Assembly (NCBI RefSeq): GCF_040954645.1
Contig: NC_092806.1
Coordinates: forward strand, 115,736,458 to 115,800,457
Direction: 5' to 3'
Source: Diabrotica undecimpunctata
Lineage: Eukaryota; Arthropoda; Insecta; Coleoptera; Chrysomelidae
DNA: 64,000 nt
The notes below the pieces were generated by a model. That model made no database searches. It was not told the DNA's origin and was given only the letters and a program-made list of their open reading frames with translations. Shown one piece after another: positions 46,001 to 55,912 of the stretch. Within the stretch, counting starts at the first letter, position 1. Every line of letters begins with the position of its first letter. The position numbers and the translations under genes were made by a program.

Positions 46001-47981
46001 GCACTGTCTCAGCTTCTCCTAGTATATCGTCTACATACATGTTTTCTTTTACAATTTTCGATGCCAACGGGAACCTCGCTCCTTCGTCTTCTTGTAATTG
46101 TTGTATTGTTCTTAACGCTAAAAAGGGTGCTGCGGCCGTGCCGTATGTCACCGTCGTTAAGTTATACTCTTGTATGTGGTCCTTTGTGTCCTTTCTCCAC
46201 AAAATTTTTTGATATTTTTGGTCTTCTTCTGCCATTTTGATTTGTCTAAACATTTTTTCCAGATCCGCTGAGTATGCTACCTTATTGGATCTCCATCGTA
46301 ATAGTATATTTGTCAAGTCTTGTTGTAATTTCGGCCCTGTGTGCATAATATCATTCAGGCTTACTGCCGATGAGCTTTTGCTTGATGCGTCAAACACGGC
46401 TCTTATTTTCGTTGTAGTACTGTCCTCTTTTCTCACTGGATGATGAGGTAAGTAGTACCCATCTCCCTGGTTTTCTGCTATTACCATATGACCTTGGTTT
46501 TCATAATCTTCCATGAATTGTCTGTAATTCGCTTCTAACTGTTTGTCTTTTGCAAACTTCCTTTCTAGTTGCATCAATCTGGCGAATGCTTGCTGTTTAG
46601 ATTCTCCTAACTTTGCGACGTCTTCCCTAAACGGAATTTTTACTTCGTATCTCCCTTCTTCATTCCTTTTTACAGTCTGTCGATACAGTTCTTCACATTC
46701 TTGTTCTTCCACTGAGAAACTTGTATCCTGATTTACTTCTTCTAATTCCCAGAAGTTCTTTATTTGTACGTCCATTTCTTGTCTTGATATCATACAGCAT
46801 ACTTCTGCTTTTATATTCTCCCTTTCTCGTGCTATTCCCGAAACTATCCATCCTAGTTTGGTGTTTTGACTCAGGAGTCCATTACTTATTCTGTGCATCC
46901 CTTCTGTCAATATGTAACTGTATTCTTTTACTCCTAGTAGTAAGTCTATCTTCCCTACCTTGTAATATCTTGGATCTGCCAGTATTGCATTTTTCTCGTT
47001 ATAGTCCGGTAGAATTATATCCTTTTCCGGTAAATTCCTTGTTATCTTCGGTAGTACTAGTGCTTCTATTTCCATCTCGAAGTCACTTTCGTAATGAGTT
47101 TCGATTATAAGTTTCATACTCCAGTTGGCTGTTTTTTCTCCTGACGAGCCTATCCCGGATATGGTCGCCTGTATGGGCTTCCTTGTTGTTCCTAGCGTCG
47201 TCGCAGCTTGTTCCGTTATAAATGCGCATTGTGACCCTTGGTCGATTAGTGCTCTCATTATGTGTGAATCTCCTTTCGCATCTCTTATGCGTACCACAGC
47301 TGTCGCTAGTAATGCTTCACCTTCCTTATGGCTTGCACAGTTTACTGAATTCTGCCCTCTTTGCTGGTCGTTGCTATTCCTAGGCCCATTGGTATCTTGT
47401 GTATTTTCTCGCCTTCCGTTATTTTGTTCTCTGGCGTTGTATGGATTATTATTTCCTCCTCTGTACCTATCAGCTTGGTACCCGTTTCTTCTATTGTTTG
47501 AATCTCTTCCATTTCTTTCTTGTGTTTGTTCTCGTTTCGTTTCATTGGAGTTTCTTTTGTTGCTTGTGTTTCCTTTTTCATAATGCAACATATGGTGGTG
47601 GTCTCCACCACAGTGTCTGCACCTATATTGTGAATAACATTGTTTTTCTTTTTTATGTGCTAGGCAGTTTGTACACAATCCTTTTTCTTTTATCATCCTG
47701 TTCCGGTCTCTTACATTGAGTTCCTGAAATTCTCTGAAGTTCGGTACTCCGTGATCTCCGTTGCATATCACGCAATGTGTTCTTGGTTTCCTAAGAGATC
47801 CTCCTTGCTTCTCTTGTCTTTTTTCTGACTCCAGCAGTTCCAGTGTCTGAAATCTTCGCTGTAGGAATGTTTGTGTCGATTTGTACGTCGGTATCTCTCT
47901 ACTGTCTCCAATGTGGTTTTCGTACAGCCTCCTAGTTTCATTGTCCCATTTCGTTATGATAATTCGGGCTATCAATGGGCT
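43005..47981 (-). CDS. pol: BEL/Pao pol polyprotein with in-frame envelope N-terminus
   Basis: 1656 codons counted from the first codons after the gag TAG (no ATG; TTG at 47975). Cys/His knuckles at 68-130 (CVICNGDHG, CTNCLAH, CRHCGGDHHHMLH). Aspartic protease at 243-252 (LIDQGSQCAF). RT with FDASSK (about 529), Asp571 in YSADLEKMF and YVDDIL at 647-652. RNase H from 820 (FADASMKGYG, DSTITLAWI, KENPADILSRG). Integrase H-x-H/C-x-x-C at 1126-1163 and catalytic Asp1196, Asp1262 (YSDNGTTF) and Glu1311 (GLWESA), then a DUF5641-type end. Without a stop it runs into a signal-peptide-like segment at 1501-1520 and an envelope N-terminus, with a GRERR site at 1611 and a hydrophobic GILGTILTSVFG after it. 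All catalytic motifs look intact. Confidence 0.93.
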   Translation of the reverse strand, partial: SPLIARIIITKWDNETRRLYENHIGDSREIPTYKSTQTFLQRRFQTLELLESEKRQEKQGGSLRKPRTHCVICNGDHGVPNFREFQELNVRDRNRMIKEKGLCTNCLAHKKEKQCYSQYRCRHCGGDHHHMLHYEKGNTSNKRNSNETKREQTQERNGRDSNNRRNGYQADRYRGGNNNPYNAREQNNGRRENTQDTNGPRNSNDQQRGQNSVNCASHKEGEALLATAVVRIRDAKGDSHIMRALIDQGSQCAFITEQAATTLGTTRKPIQATISGIGSSGEKTANWSMKLIIETHYESDFEMEIEALVLPKITRNLPEKDIILPDYNEKNAILADPRYYKVGKIDLLLGVKEYSYILTEGMHRISNGLLSQNTKLGWIVSGIARERENIKAEVCCMISRQEMDVQIKNFWELEEVNQDTSFSVEEQECEELYRQTVKRNEEGRYEVKIPFREDVAKLGESKQQAFARLMQLERKFAKDKQLEANYRQFMEDYENQGHMVIAENQGDGYYLPHHPVRKEDSTTTKIRAVFDASSKSSSAVSLNDIMHTGPKLQQDLTNILLRWRSNKVAYSADLEKMFRQIKMAEEDQKYQKILWRKDTKDHIQEYNLTTVTYGTAAAPFLALRTIQQLQEDEGARFPLASKIVKENMYVDDILGEAETVQEAETAQKELIQLFRKGGFTLRKWLSNEEKIMENVPEDMRNVDSKAFKQEEVRKTLGIHWSPKEDIITFKIGITTAKKITKRHVLSEVAKLYDPLGWIAPVVIQAKMFIQELWEQKTSWDKELTSNQQSRWNTYQAQLVNLEKITLPRWNNLSKINRVELHGFADASMKGYGAVIYSRVLGPEIKTNLMIAKSKVAPLKGKTTLPRLELCAAVLLANLMKKTLQALNRENIEVYAWSDSTITLAWIRGSSKRWKMFVANRVEEIRRVIGPKNWHKVDTKENPADILSRGSTASELLEAELWWKGPTWLTSNKTLTQESEEIPETNEEEVKTKITVHTTTIKEDICERFSNLERMRRVLSYCRRFADKCRKKKDNGQSQLTVQELEETLLKVIKHTQHAYFKPEINKLEKKQQLDKKNKLASLVPFLDRQGILRVTGRLRHTNLKYGEEHPIILPKDSALTKLLITDSHARNLHSGLQQTLQYIKRKYWIINGRRTVKDHLAKCLRCRRYKSQAAQQLMGDLPKDRVNPSHPFTNTGIDYAGPIKISTTRGRGQRSYKGYISVFVCLSTKAVHLEVVSDMSTDAFIAAFKRFTARRGQCNNVYSDNGTTFVGTANLLKKENQKIDDEIKQGLLALGTQWHVIPAYAPHFGGLWESAVRIMKYHLKRIIGETVLTYEELSTVLAQIEACMNSRPLCGSSEDPEGKIALTPAHFLIGREIISPNREEELTTYLKMPTRWRLVEKIKRDFWKIWKQEYLHQLQQRNRWYKAHPNIKEEEIVIIKEEDTPPGRWPLARVTETHPGAEGLTRVVTVRKANGKLTKRPIHKLIRLEEEKQEKPKKAAALRWKKILVAIMFLTMLKPIKAEPYKIYNPVPGFFTEDLGEVVIDRGTFRIKVLLEKGRIRTEHQLIGNMIQGVRELCHEIKIVNCKDIIEKLEEGQRKAESVSEGLTVEIKGRERRGILGTILTSVFGVNDEAYSNIEALDNNQKELIKGSQHQAPR

Positions 47982-48947
47982 CTACGCTTCCGTGTCTGTT
48001 CCTAACCCTCCTATGGCTTCCAGACTTTCGTGGAAGGTGTCATGTAGTGATTTCAATGCTCTAGCAGAAGATTCCTTTACTTCCTGCGCTAGTAGCATCC
48101 TGTCTATTAATTTAAACAATATCATCCTTGGGTTCTCATACCTATCTTTTAGCATGTTCCAGGCCACTTCGTAGTTGGCCTTGGATATGTTTAAGTGTTG
48201 TATCATTCTGTTGGCTTCCCCTCTTACTTGAGTTTTTAGGTACTGCATTTTTTCTGCGTTTGATAACTGGTCGTTTTCATGTATTACTTTAGTAAACAGA
48301 TCGTGGAAAGTTCTCCACGTTTCATATCTGCCTTCATACACAGGGATTTTTATCTGCGGCAATGTCACACCGTCCCTCCTCTGTGTGCTTTCTGGCCGTT
48401 GCATTCCTGGCCTTATTTTCTTTAAAACTTCCCTGACTTTCCTCTTTAGATGATTTATTCTCTCTACTTCTCCAATATCTGTAGCGTCCAGTTCCTCATT
48501 TACTGCTGCTTCAATCATTAGTGTATTCACCTTTTCCATGTATTCTCTTAACTCTGACTGCAATTCTTCATCCTCCTGCAAGTCTTGTTCATTTTCTGGC
48601 CGTAATAATTCCTCGATTCTTTGTTTTCTTATCTGTATCTCCTTTACTTTCGGTGCTTTTCCTCTTTTCAGCACCCTTCCATATTCTTCCAACAGGGTTT
48701 TCCCCTCAATGTATGTCTTAAATACCTGATCATAGTATTTTGTTTCAAAATATTTTTCTTTCGTTATACCCCCTTCTAGCAGCTTTTCGTGGTTATTTAA
48801 AAATTTTGCCCAATATTCTTCTAATTTTTCCTGTCTATCCCGGATGTATTGTTGATTTTTCCGAGATTGGGAATCCTTTTTTGTATTTGAAACGAGTTTC
48901 ACTATTTCTGTTCCTATTTCCGCTTGCTTAACGTATAGACTCTCCAT
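47982..48947 (-). CDS. gag: BEL/Pao gag, 321 aa
   Basis: ATG at 48947. A charged helical N-terminal half (1-190) is followed by a BEL gag core of DUF1759 type: LPQIKIPVYEGRYETWRTFH, NAEKMQYLKTQVRGEANRMI and WNMLKDRYENPRMILFKLID. It ends in TAG at the point where relatives carry a conserved Trp (the G-T-D-x-E-x-W phrase), and the same frame continues as pol. So the stop is either a recent TGG to TAG change or a readthrough stop. Gag would form the particle shell. Confidence 0.9.
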   Translation of the reverse strand: MESLYVKQAEIGTEIVKLVSNTKKDSQSRKNQQYIRDRQEKLEEYWAKFLNNHEKLLEGGITKEKYFETKYYDQVFKTYIEGKTLLEEYGRVLKRGKAPKVKEIQIRKQRIEELLRPENEQDLQEDEELQSELREYMEKVNTLMIEAAVNEELDATDIGEVERINHLKRKVREVLKKIRPGMQRPESTQRRDGVTLPQIKIPVYEGRYETWRTFHDLFTKVIHENDQLSNAEKMQYLKTQVRGEANRMIQHLNISKANYEVAWNMLKDRYENPRMILFKLIDRMLLAQEVKESSARALKSLHDTFHESLEAIGGLGTDTEA

Positions 48948-49150
48948 GATTATTTTAAAAATTTTTACATTCAGCGGTAAATATATTAGACAATACTAAA
49001 TGTACGTTATGTATTAAATAAGTATACCTGTATTATAACACTTTCTTTTCTATCGGAATGTGCAATTTAGCGAAATATGAGTTTGACCTTGCCTGCTGTG
49101 CTATTCTTTGCATTGAGGTAGGTCAAGATGTAATCCACACACTCTTATAA
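48948..49150 (-). other. BEL leader, part next to gag
   Basis: Untranslated leader between the (TA)n array and the gag ATG. No motif seen. Confidence 0.5.
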
Positions 49151-49667
<517 letters not shown>

Positions 49668-50050
49668 TGCTCTGCGGCTCTAGTATGGCTCTCGGCTTTG
49701 GTACTGCTCTCGGCTCTAATATGGCTCTCGGCTTTGGTACTGCTCTCGGCTCTAGTATGGCTCTCGGCTTTGGTACTGCTCTCGGCTCTAGTATGGCTCT
49801 CGGCTTTGGTACTGCTCTCGGCTCTGGTACCGCTCTCGGCTCTAGTATGGCTCTCGGCTTTGGTACCGCTCTCGGCTCTAGTATGGCTCTCGGCTTTGGT
49901 ACCGCTCTCGGCTCTAGTACCGCTCTCGGCTCTAGTATGGCTCTCGGCTTTGGTACTGCTCTCGGCTCTGGTACTGCTCTCGGCTCTAGTATGGCTCTTG
50001 GCTTTGGTACTGCTCTCGGCTCTAGTGTGGCTCTTGGCTTTGGTATGGCT
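49668..50050. repeat. 18 bp minisatellite in the BEL leader
   Basis: About 21 units of GCTCTCGGCT(C/T)T(A/G)GTA(C/T)(G/T), mostly alternating between two versions, so a 36 bp higher-order unit is visible. Because the unit is a multiple of three, long open frames arise on both strands by chance. I do not call these genes. Confidence 0.92.
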
Positions 50051-50140
50051 CTCGTTCTCCCGGGTCTAGTGGTCTCTCTCTGCTACTGAGGGTGTTGCTG
50101 GCGTGGACTGTATAGGCTCTCTCAAACTTCCTTGAAGTAT

Positions 50141-50160
50141 TCTGTTTCTCGATAGGACCA
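50141..50160 (-). promoter_or_regulatory. probable primer-binding site of the BEL element
   Basis: The minus strand reads TGGTCCTATCGAGAAAC directly after the 5' LTR. TGGTCCT plus TCGAG matches the 3' end of insect tRNA-Tyr (...CUCGAAGGACCA) apart from one extra A, so the primer assignment is tentative. Confidence 0.6.
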
Positions 50161-50626
50161 TGAACAAAATCCCTTCGTTGGCTCAGTGAAGATGTTCGTT
50201 CTGTTGTAATGGAAACACCAAATAATAGTAGCAGAGTTTATTGTTGAGACGTACACTATGGGTGTAGACCCGGGATTACTTTGAGTAGAGACTGATGAAG
50301 TTGATCGTTGAAGACTATATGTTCGTTGAGTGAATATTGATTGAATGCTTCTCTAGTCAAGAGATATTAGTTTTATATAAATTCTATTTGGGTCAATATT
50401 TTTCGCGTACCTAGCGTGATATGTGTATTTAATTTATGTAAATTGTTTAACTTTGTCAGTACTTTTGACTGATGTCCAAATTATTATTTATAATTGACCA
50501 AATGTGTATGTAACCTAATTAACTACGTGTGTGTATTTAATAACAAATAGATTCATTCGGTCTACTGGGTGATAAAATTATACTGTCCAATTTCGGATAT
50601 GAATTATAAAGATTTGATATTGGACA
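50161..50626 (-). repeat. 5' LTR of the BEL element
   Basis: Same as 41041-41506 apart from one base. In the element's orientation this is the promoter-bearing copy. Confidence 0.95.
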
Positions 50627-50802
50627 GGGCTGATGTCACGATGCTTTTCACAACTAAAAATAAGTCTTGTATTTATTAATGTATGACTTTTGTAATATCT
50701 AGATTTGAAAATATCTGGTTTATTAAAAAAAGAAAAAAATGCCTAGGCATAATAATTTTTCTAATATCCATATGAGAGATATGAGTGTTATTTATTGTTA
50801 GC

Positions 50803-51280
50803 AATATTTTCAACCTAATCACAACACCTTTAAAGATATATATCAGAATTTAGGCAAAAGTGGTTCATTTCGTCCTAAACGTGACAAATTAGGCCGACAG
50901 AAAATCATTAGGCCTGATCAAGAAGATGAAGTAATGGTTTGCATTGACGATGATCCTCAAGTAAGTACACAATGTTTATCTTCAATCAGCAAAACTTCAG
51001 TTTTAAAAATCCGTCACGTTGAGCATTTTCAGCCTTACCGTGAGCATTTTACACCTGTGCAAACTATATTGCTAGCAGATTTACCTTTAGGATGCAGATT
51101 TGCAAATGATATCCGAAACAGGCAAGCTTTCAGCACCTTGTATTTTGGGGACATACATTTATACAGCAAACTCTCTTTATTTTTTTATGCAGAATCACCC
51201 CCTAAAGTTTGTCGAACCTATTTACTAAGATCCTGTATATTATTCAAATGGCCTAAAAATCGACATTTTAAAGCTCTCTA
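50803..51280 (+). pseudogene. DUF4817-type mariner transposase fragment
   Basis: Plus-strand frames read QYFQPNHNTFKDIYQNLGKS, GSFRPKRDKLGRQKI, DQEDEVMVCIDDDPQVSTQC, SSISKTSVLKIRH and HFTPVQTILLADLPLGC. These match the region between the helix-turn-helix and the catalytic domain of such transposases. The catalytic part is lost. A different copy from 2026-2845. Confidence 0.75.
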
Positions 51281-52610
51281 ACTCAGAAACAATTGATTTC
51301 TGGGTTAATAAGAACTTTTGATTAGCATGACCAAAGCTTTGCTCTTAGCCAATTTAACTAAAACCACTTTTACATAAGAAAAGCGCCGGGGTGCCTACAA
51401 TATTTTTTGGAATAATTATTACGACCCAGGTGTAGCACACTCCTCGCATATTACGAATAAAGTAAAAGTAATTTTGATCGAAACTGCACACTAATAAAAA
51501 ATTCCAATTAACTGTCTATTAATATTCAAACTACTTTCGATAGTTTCGATTAAGCCTTCAAGCAAAGATTTAATCAACTTGTAAACATTGATGACAAACA
51601 AAATTATAATAACATGTGCAACGACGACAATTCAGTACGCCAAATCGGCTGTCAACTCGAATTACTGTACAAACGAATATGACAAATGGGCTGAATCGGT
51701 ATCAGGTGAATGTATCTGGTGAAATATTTAATTAATTGGCTTTTAAATACCATGTATTTTAGTAAAGGAGCTAGTATGTTTCACCAAACAAAAGTTTAAA
51801 ATCTTAAGTTTTGTACAGAATCTACGTTATCTGTAATCTTATCTATACTACTCGACGGAAGAAACCAAACGTAGGAAAGTACCTAACTAATTATGTTTCA
51901 TCAATATTAGGATGTAATAAAACGTTTTTCGAATTATTATTTTAAAATATAATGTTTATTTTTAACACCATTTTATCACAAAAAAAAATTATTGTAACTA
52001 AAAATGAAGAATGAAACTTAAAACTTATTAAAATATATTAATTTTAATTGTTTTTAAAATGAAGCAAAACATGTCGACTTCTATCAGAAACACTGATGCA
52101 ATTTTTTTGCGTGTTTGACAAAATTATTATGTTAGAACTAGAAATTATTTTAACCTGTCGATGTTTATTAACGGGCGGTTTTTAACTTCTAATTTGACAA
52201 TAAACATATTTGGCCTTGATCTTTGTAGGCAAATAGCCATTTTGTGATTTGAAATTCTGAGGATGATTTTTTACCCTCCGCATTCATATCAAATTCTGAT
52301 TTTTGCGTGCTTATGTAATTAATTGTAGATAAAATTTCTGACAGACTGACAAATACTGAAAATTCTTTCAGTATTTGTAACCACAACCTGCTACATTCTG
52401 TTGATGGGTTTGCTACACTTCTTTTTTATTAAGATAGAGATTGTTTTCTTAATTTTTCTCTTCTTGCTGTCGGTTTCTTTCATGGATATTTATGCATCTT
52501 TCCATTGAATGTGTTGTGATAGGCATATTTGCATATCTGGAACCTGTCAATGTGTCTGTTTTTGATCTATGATTCATGATCATTTATCCTTGCACTTAAT
52601 GATCTTGTTG
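51281..52610. other. no recognised gene
   Basis: AT-rich. The open stretch at 52189-52386 minus has no domain. Confidence 0.5.
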
Positions 52611-52699
52611 GTCCTGGATTGAGTAGCTCTGAGGTTACCACAGCCGGTCCCAAGCCCGGATTAAATGTAGAGGGTGAAGGGATCAATAAATAACTCAAG

Positions 52700-53710
52700 T
52701 GCTGAAAGAGAAACAAATGGACATTTGCGCTCTACAGGAAACAAAAAATAAAGCAAAAGAACAATCCAAATTAGGTGAATACATACTAATCTACAGTGGA
52801 GTAGCAAAAGAAAACAGGGCCAAAACGGTGTAGCCTTACTAATACGCTAAAGGTACCAAAATCACATCAAAGAGTATCAATACATATCAGAAAGGATTCT
52901 AACAGCAAAGATAAGAGTTGAGAAGGAAAGCCTGAGCATCACAGAAGTGTACGGCTCAGAAAATAACAAGCCTCAAACAACAAGGGAAACTTTTTATGAC
53001 CAATTACAACAAGTAGTAGATCAAGTCAGAGGGATAATGATAATATTGGGGGATTTTAACGCTCGAATAGACAATCAAGTAATACCCGGAATTAAGCAAA
53101 AACATAAAGAGAATGTTCAAAAAGAAAATGGAGAACTGATAATAAACTTCTGCACGAATAACGAACATAGAATAAACAACACATTTTTTGACCACAAAGA
53201 TCAACACAAATATATATTCAATAACACCACGTGGACAAAGATCTATGATAGATTACGTTATAACCAACAAAGATACACTTCCATCAAAAATACTCGACGT
53301 AAGATGCCTCAATTCAGCAAATGTAGATAGCTACCATGACCTAGTATAATGTAAAATAAGAATCATCATGAAATACTTTAGAGCTAAGAGAGCGACGCCA
53401 ACACAAACAAAAATCAGAGTCGAAGGACCTAACACGGAATCCATGAAATACTTATACAGAAAAAGTATATCAGAGAAGATTGCTGAGAATGAAACATTAG
53501 AAAACGATAACATCGAGAAAACTTGGGAAACACTCAAAAATAACATAATTAACGCAGCAACAAAAATAGTTGGAAAAAGGAAAGAAACAACCACTAAAAC
53601 ATCCAAAAAGAAAACCCTGTGGTTTAGAGAGGAAGTGAAGACAAAATGTGAAGAAAAGAAGAAAGCCTTTTTACAATACAAAACACAACAGGTATATAAT
53701 CACTAGAAAC

Positions 53711-53711
<1 letters not shown>
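52700..53711 (+). pseudogene. non-LTR ORF2 part 1: EEP endonuclease and linker
   Basis: VLKEKQMDICALQETKNKAK (about 52705) is the start of the endonuclease with its catalytic Glu. KTGVALLI-type text, SLSITEVYGSENNK (about 52935), IMIILGDFNARIDNQV (about 53035, the GDFNAR box), DHDLVYC and RYDxR-like text follow with shifts. Linker: TWETLKNNIINAATKIVGKR (about 53525), [20 protein letters not shown] (about 53620). Then the (TA)n array begins. Confidence 0.8.

Positions 53712-53806
<95 letters not shown>
53712..53806. repeat. (TA)n array at one end of the Penelope-like element
   Basis: Pure TA repeats between the non-LTR linker and the PLE. Confidence 0.95.
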
Positions 53807-53808
<2 letters not shown>

Positions 53809-53903
53809 AATTTGAAATTTCCGCGGGAGGTATATGTGGTTTCAGTTGTTTTCCGGGTTTGACTCCGCGTTAAATATTTTTGGTTTTTAGAAAAACCATT
53901 GTT

Positions 53904-53943
53904 TTGACGACGTTTCCGCAAGGTCACACTTGCCATTGTCAAG
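53904..53943 (-). ncRNA. degenerate hammerhead-like motif in the PLE 3' region
   Basis: The minus strand reads CTTGAC, AATG, GCAAG, TGTGAC, CTTGC, GGAAACGTC, GTCAA. Stem I (UUGAC/GUCAA), stem II (GCAAG/CUUGC) and GAAAC-GUC are in hammerhead order, but the CUGAUGA box is reduced to AAUG, so it cannot be active as it stands. Confidence 0.35.
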
Positions 53944-54636
53944 TCAGATTCTGCTTCGTCTTGATATTCCAGGCGAACTGCTTTCTCGGTCGCTGCACGC
54001 TGAGTTTGAGTTTAAATATCTTGTTGCGCTTCTTGTCATTGGTCCTGTGCGCAGAGTGGGCGTGGTCTTCTTCGCTATTTTAAATTTTACGTTTTTCTGC
54101 AGAATTGTTTTCCACGTATTTGGGAGTCTTTGGGCATCATCTCTGGTGTTTAAATTTTTCGGATGTTTTTCGATCTCTATGGCTTCTCTGATTACACGTT
54201 TGGCCTTATTTTCGATGTTGGCTAGCATTGTTGTTCCATTTAAGTCTATTTTATGTCCTGTGTTTATGACATGTGCTAGGGATGAAGTTTTTTCTTTTCT
54301 TTCGATGGCGTTTCGATGTTCTTCGCGTCTAACCTGTATCCTTCGATTTGTTTGTCCGATGTACGATTTATTGCAGTCTTCACACGGGATCCTGTATACG
54401 CCTTGATTTTCCAATGCAACTTTTGTTTTTGCTGATGGTAATATGGTTGCGATTTTTCTGTCGGTGTTACAAATAGTTTCTATTTTGTTTTTTCTTAGAA
54501 CTCTGCTGATTTTGTCTGTCGTACCCTTTATATAGGGCAGGATAGTTTTACCGACTGGTTTTTTCTTCTTTTTCTGGATCTTTGCTGTTGTTTCGGGATT
54601 TATGTGCTTTTTCAATCGTGAACATGGAGAAACCAT
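53944..54636 (-). pseudogene. PLE GIY-YIG endonuclease
   Basis: Open from about 54636 but continuous in origin with the RT part in the next frame. GVYRIPCEDCNKSYIGQTNR (about 54395) is the GIY-YIG core with the Cys pair typical of PLEs. VRREEHRNAIE, SSLAHVINTGHKIDL and AIEIEKHPKNLNTRDD follow (the His and Glu of the nuclease). The tail is K/R/T-rich. The nuclease nicks the target to prime reverse transcription. It is intact as a domain but shifted from the RT. Confidence 0.88.
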
Positions 54637-54912
54637 TTTTTCTTAGAGTTGTTTTGACTTTGTGCATTTCTTCATTCTTATGGTCCTCATCTGCCAGTTT
54701 CTCAGATCTTGTTATTAAGGATTTTATTACCGAATTTAATTGTGCAGGATGATGGTGTGAGTCTGCGTGTAAGTACCTGTCAGTATGGGTTGGTTTTCGG
54801 TATACTGTATGTCCTATGCTTCCATCTTCTTTCTTAATAACTAACACATCTAGGAATGGAAGTTGTTGGTTATTCTCCCGTTCCATGGTAAACTGTATTT
54901 TTGGATGGAACA

Positions 54913-54913
<1 letters not shown>
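54548..54913 (-). pseudogene. PLE reverse transcriptase, C-terminal part
   Basis: FHPKIQFTMERENNQQLPFL, then DVLVIKKEDGSIGHTVYRKP and THTDRYLHADSHHHPAQLNS are near-diagnostic PLE phrases just after the RT catalytic palm. The catalytic motifs themselves lie in the missing 5' part. A frameshift near 54600 separates it from the nuclease. Confidence 0.88.

Positions 54914-54915
<2 letters not shown>

Positions 54916-54979
<64 letters not shown>
54916..54979. repeat. (TA)n array at the other end of the PLE
   Basis: About 31 TA units. Confidence 0.95.
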
Positions 54980-54980
<1 letters not shown>

Positions 54981-55500
54981 CAGAAATTAAACGAATACTT
55001 TAGTTAGACAAATAAAAAGGAAACACTGGCAGAGCTTCTCAAAACAGATGGAACGCGACTTCTACGAAACACAGAGTAATATGGAGAATGATCAGGGGAC
55101 AAAGAGAAGAGATGAACTAATAAAGACGAAACACGTTCAGAAGGAAACGTGGACAGACTACTTTCGATCCCTATTTACTAAAGGTGACGATAATGAACCA
55201 ACAGTACTAGAGGTGACGGAAAACGAAGAAATAGATATTGAGGAGAAAGAGGTAAAGGGAGCATTAACAAAATAAAAAAAAAATTATCAGGAACGGACAG
55301 AACAACGAACGAATTCCTAAAGTACGGGGGAGTAGATCTGACCAAACAACTACTAAAACGAATCCAAAAAATAATAGAACACAACAGATTTCCTCAAGAA
55401 TGGAGATCAAGCATCTTACTACCTCTCAAGTGATAACAAATAAACTGAATAAAATTATAACACTAGTAGAAGAACAAGGTTTTAGGTCGAGAATATGTGG
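54980..55500 (+). pseudogene. non-LTR ORF2 part 2: linker and start of RT
   Basis: NTLVRQIKRKHWQSFSKQME (about 54990), TKHVQKETWTDYFRSLFTKG (about 55130), NEEIDIEEKEVKGALTK (about 55215), then, after a shift, SGTDRTTNEFLKYGGVDLTK (about 55290), LLKRIQKIIEHNRFPQEWRS (about 55350) and EEQGFRS (about 55475). The match to 20075-20340 is strong. Motif A and beyond are absent. Confidence 0.8.
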
Positions 55501-55639
55501 CCTAGATATTTACGTTTTCTTTGTTTACTTGTGTTCCCGATTTATTTCTCTTTTCCAATTCTATAGATTATCTCTATGTTGGTGAAATGGTCAGTTCCAC
55601 ATATATGAATAATGGGTCGGTACACTCACAGGAAAAGAC

Positions 55640-55912
55640 CCAGAAATTTTGTCAACGATCAAACGAAGAAAACTCGAATATTTGGGTCACCTGATGAGAG
55701 GACATAATTACGCATTACTTCAAAATATACTGCAAGGAAAAATAGAAGCAAAACGGAATCCAGGCCGTAGAAGAATATCATGGTTGCGTAATTTGAGAGA
55801 TTGGTTTGGCTGTACCACTAATGAACTCTTTAGGTCAGCTGTAAACAAGGTCAGGATAGCCTTGATAATTTCCAATCTCCGATAGGAGTGGCACAAGAAG
55901 AAGAAGAAGAAG
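55640..55912 (+). pseudogene. 3' end of another non-LTR family, GAA tail
   Basis: STIKRRKLEYLGHLMRGHNY (about 55650), NPGRRRISWLRNLRDWFGCT (about 55755), NELFRSAVNKVRIALIISNL and a stop at about 55883, then (AGA)n to 55912. Nearly the same protein end as 58560-58753, so the two are one family. Only the last 80 or so codons are present here. Confidence 0.8.

Larger units (their letters stand above)
53807..54915 (-). mobile_element. Penelope-like element (PLE), 5'-truncated
   Basis: Minus-strand copy with the end of the PLE reverse transcriptase, the GIY-YIG endonuclease and a 3' region of about 130 bp. Both ends abut (TA)n arrays. PLE reverse transcriptases are relatives of telomerase, and the nuclease prefers AT-rich targets, which fits the site. 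Confidence 0.88.
52620..55500 (+). mobile_element. non-LTR retrotransposon (same family as 20065), split by a Penelope-like element
   Basis: The endonuclease and linker part (52700-53711) and the linker-RT part (54980-55500) are one ORF2 interrupted by (TA)n plus a Penelope-like element plus (TA)n. TATAATCA...GAAA...CGAATA occurs on both sides (53695-53714 and 54974-55000, with small indels) and may be the duplicated target. The RT ends near 55500. Confidence 0.75.

Noticed and set aside
43115..48174. Many plus-strand open frames opposite BEL gag and pol
   Set aside because: They are antisense to a strongly supported polyprotein, are hydrophobic Ser/Leu/Phe-rich in the usual antisense manner, and show no domains.
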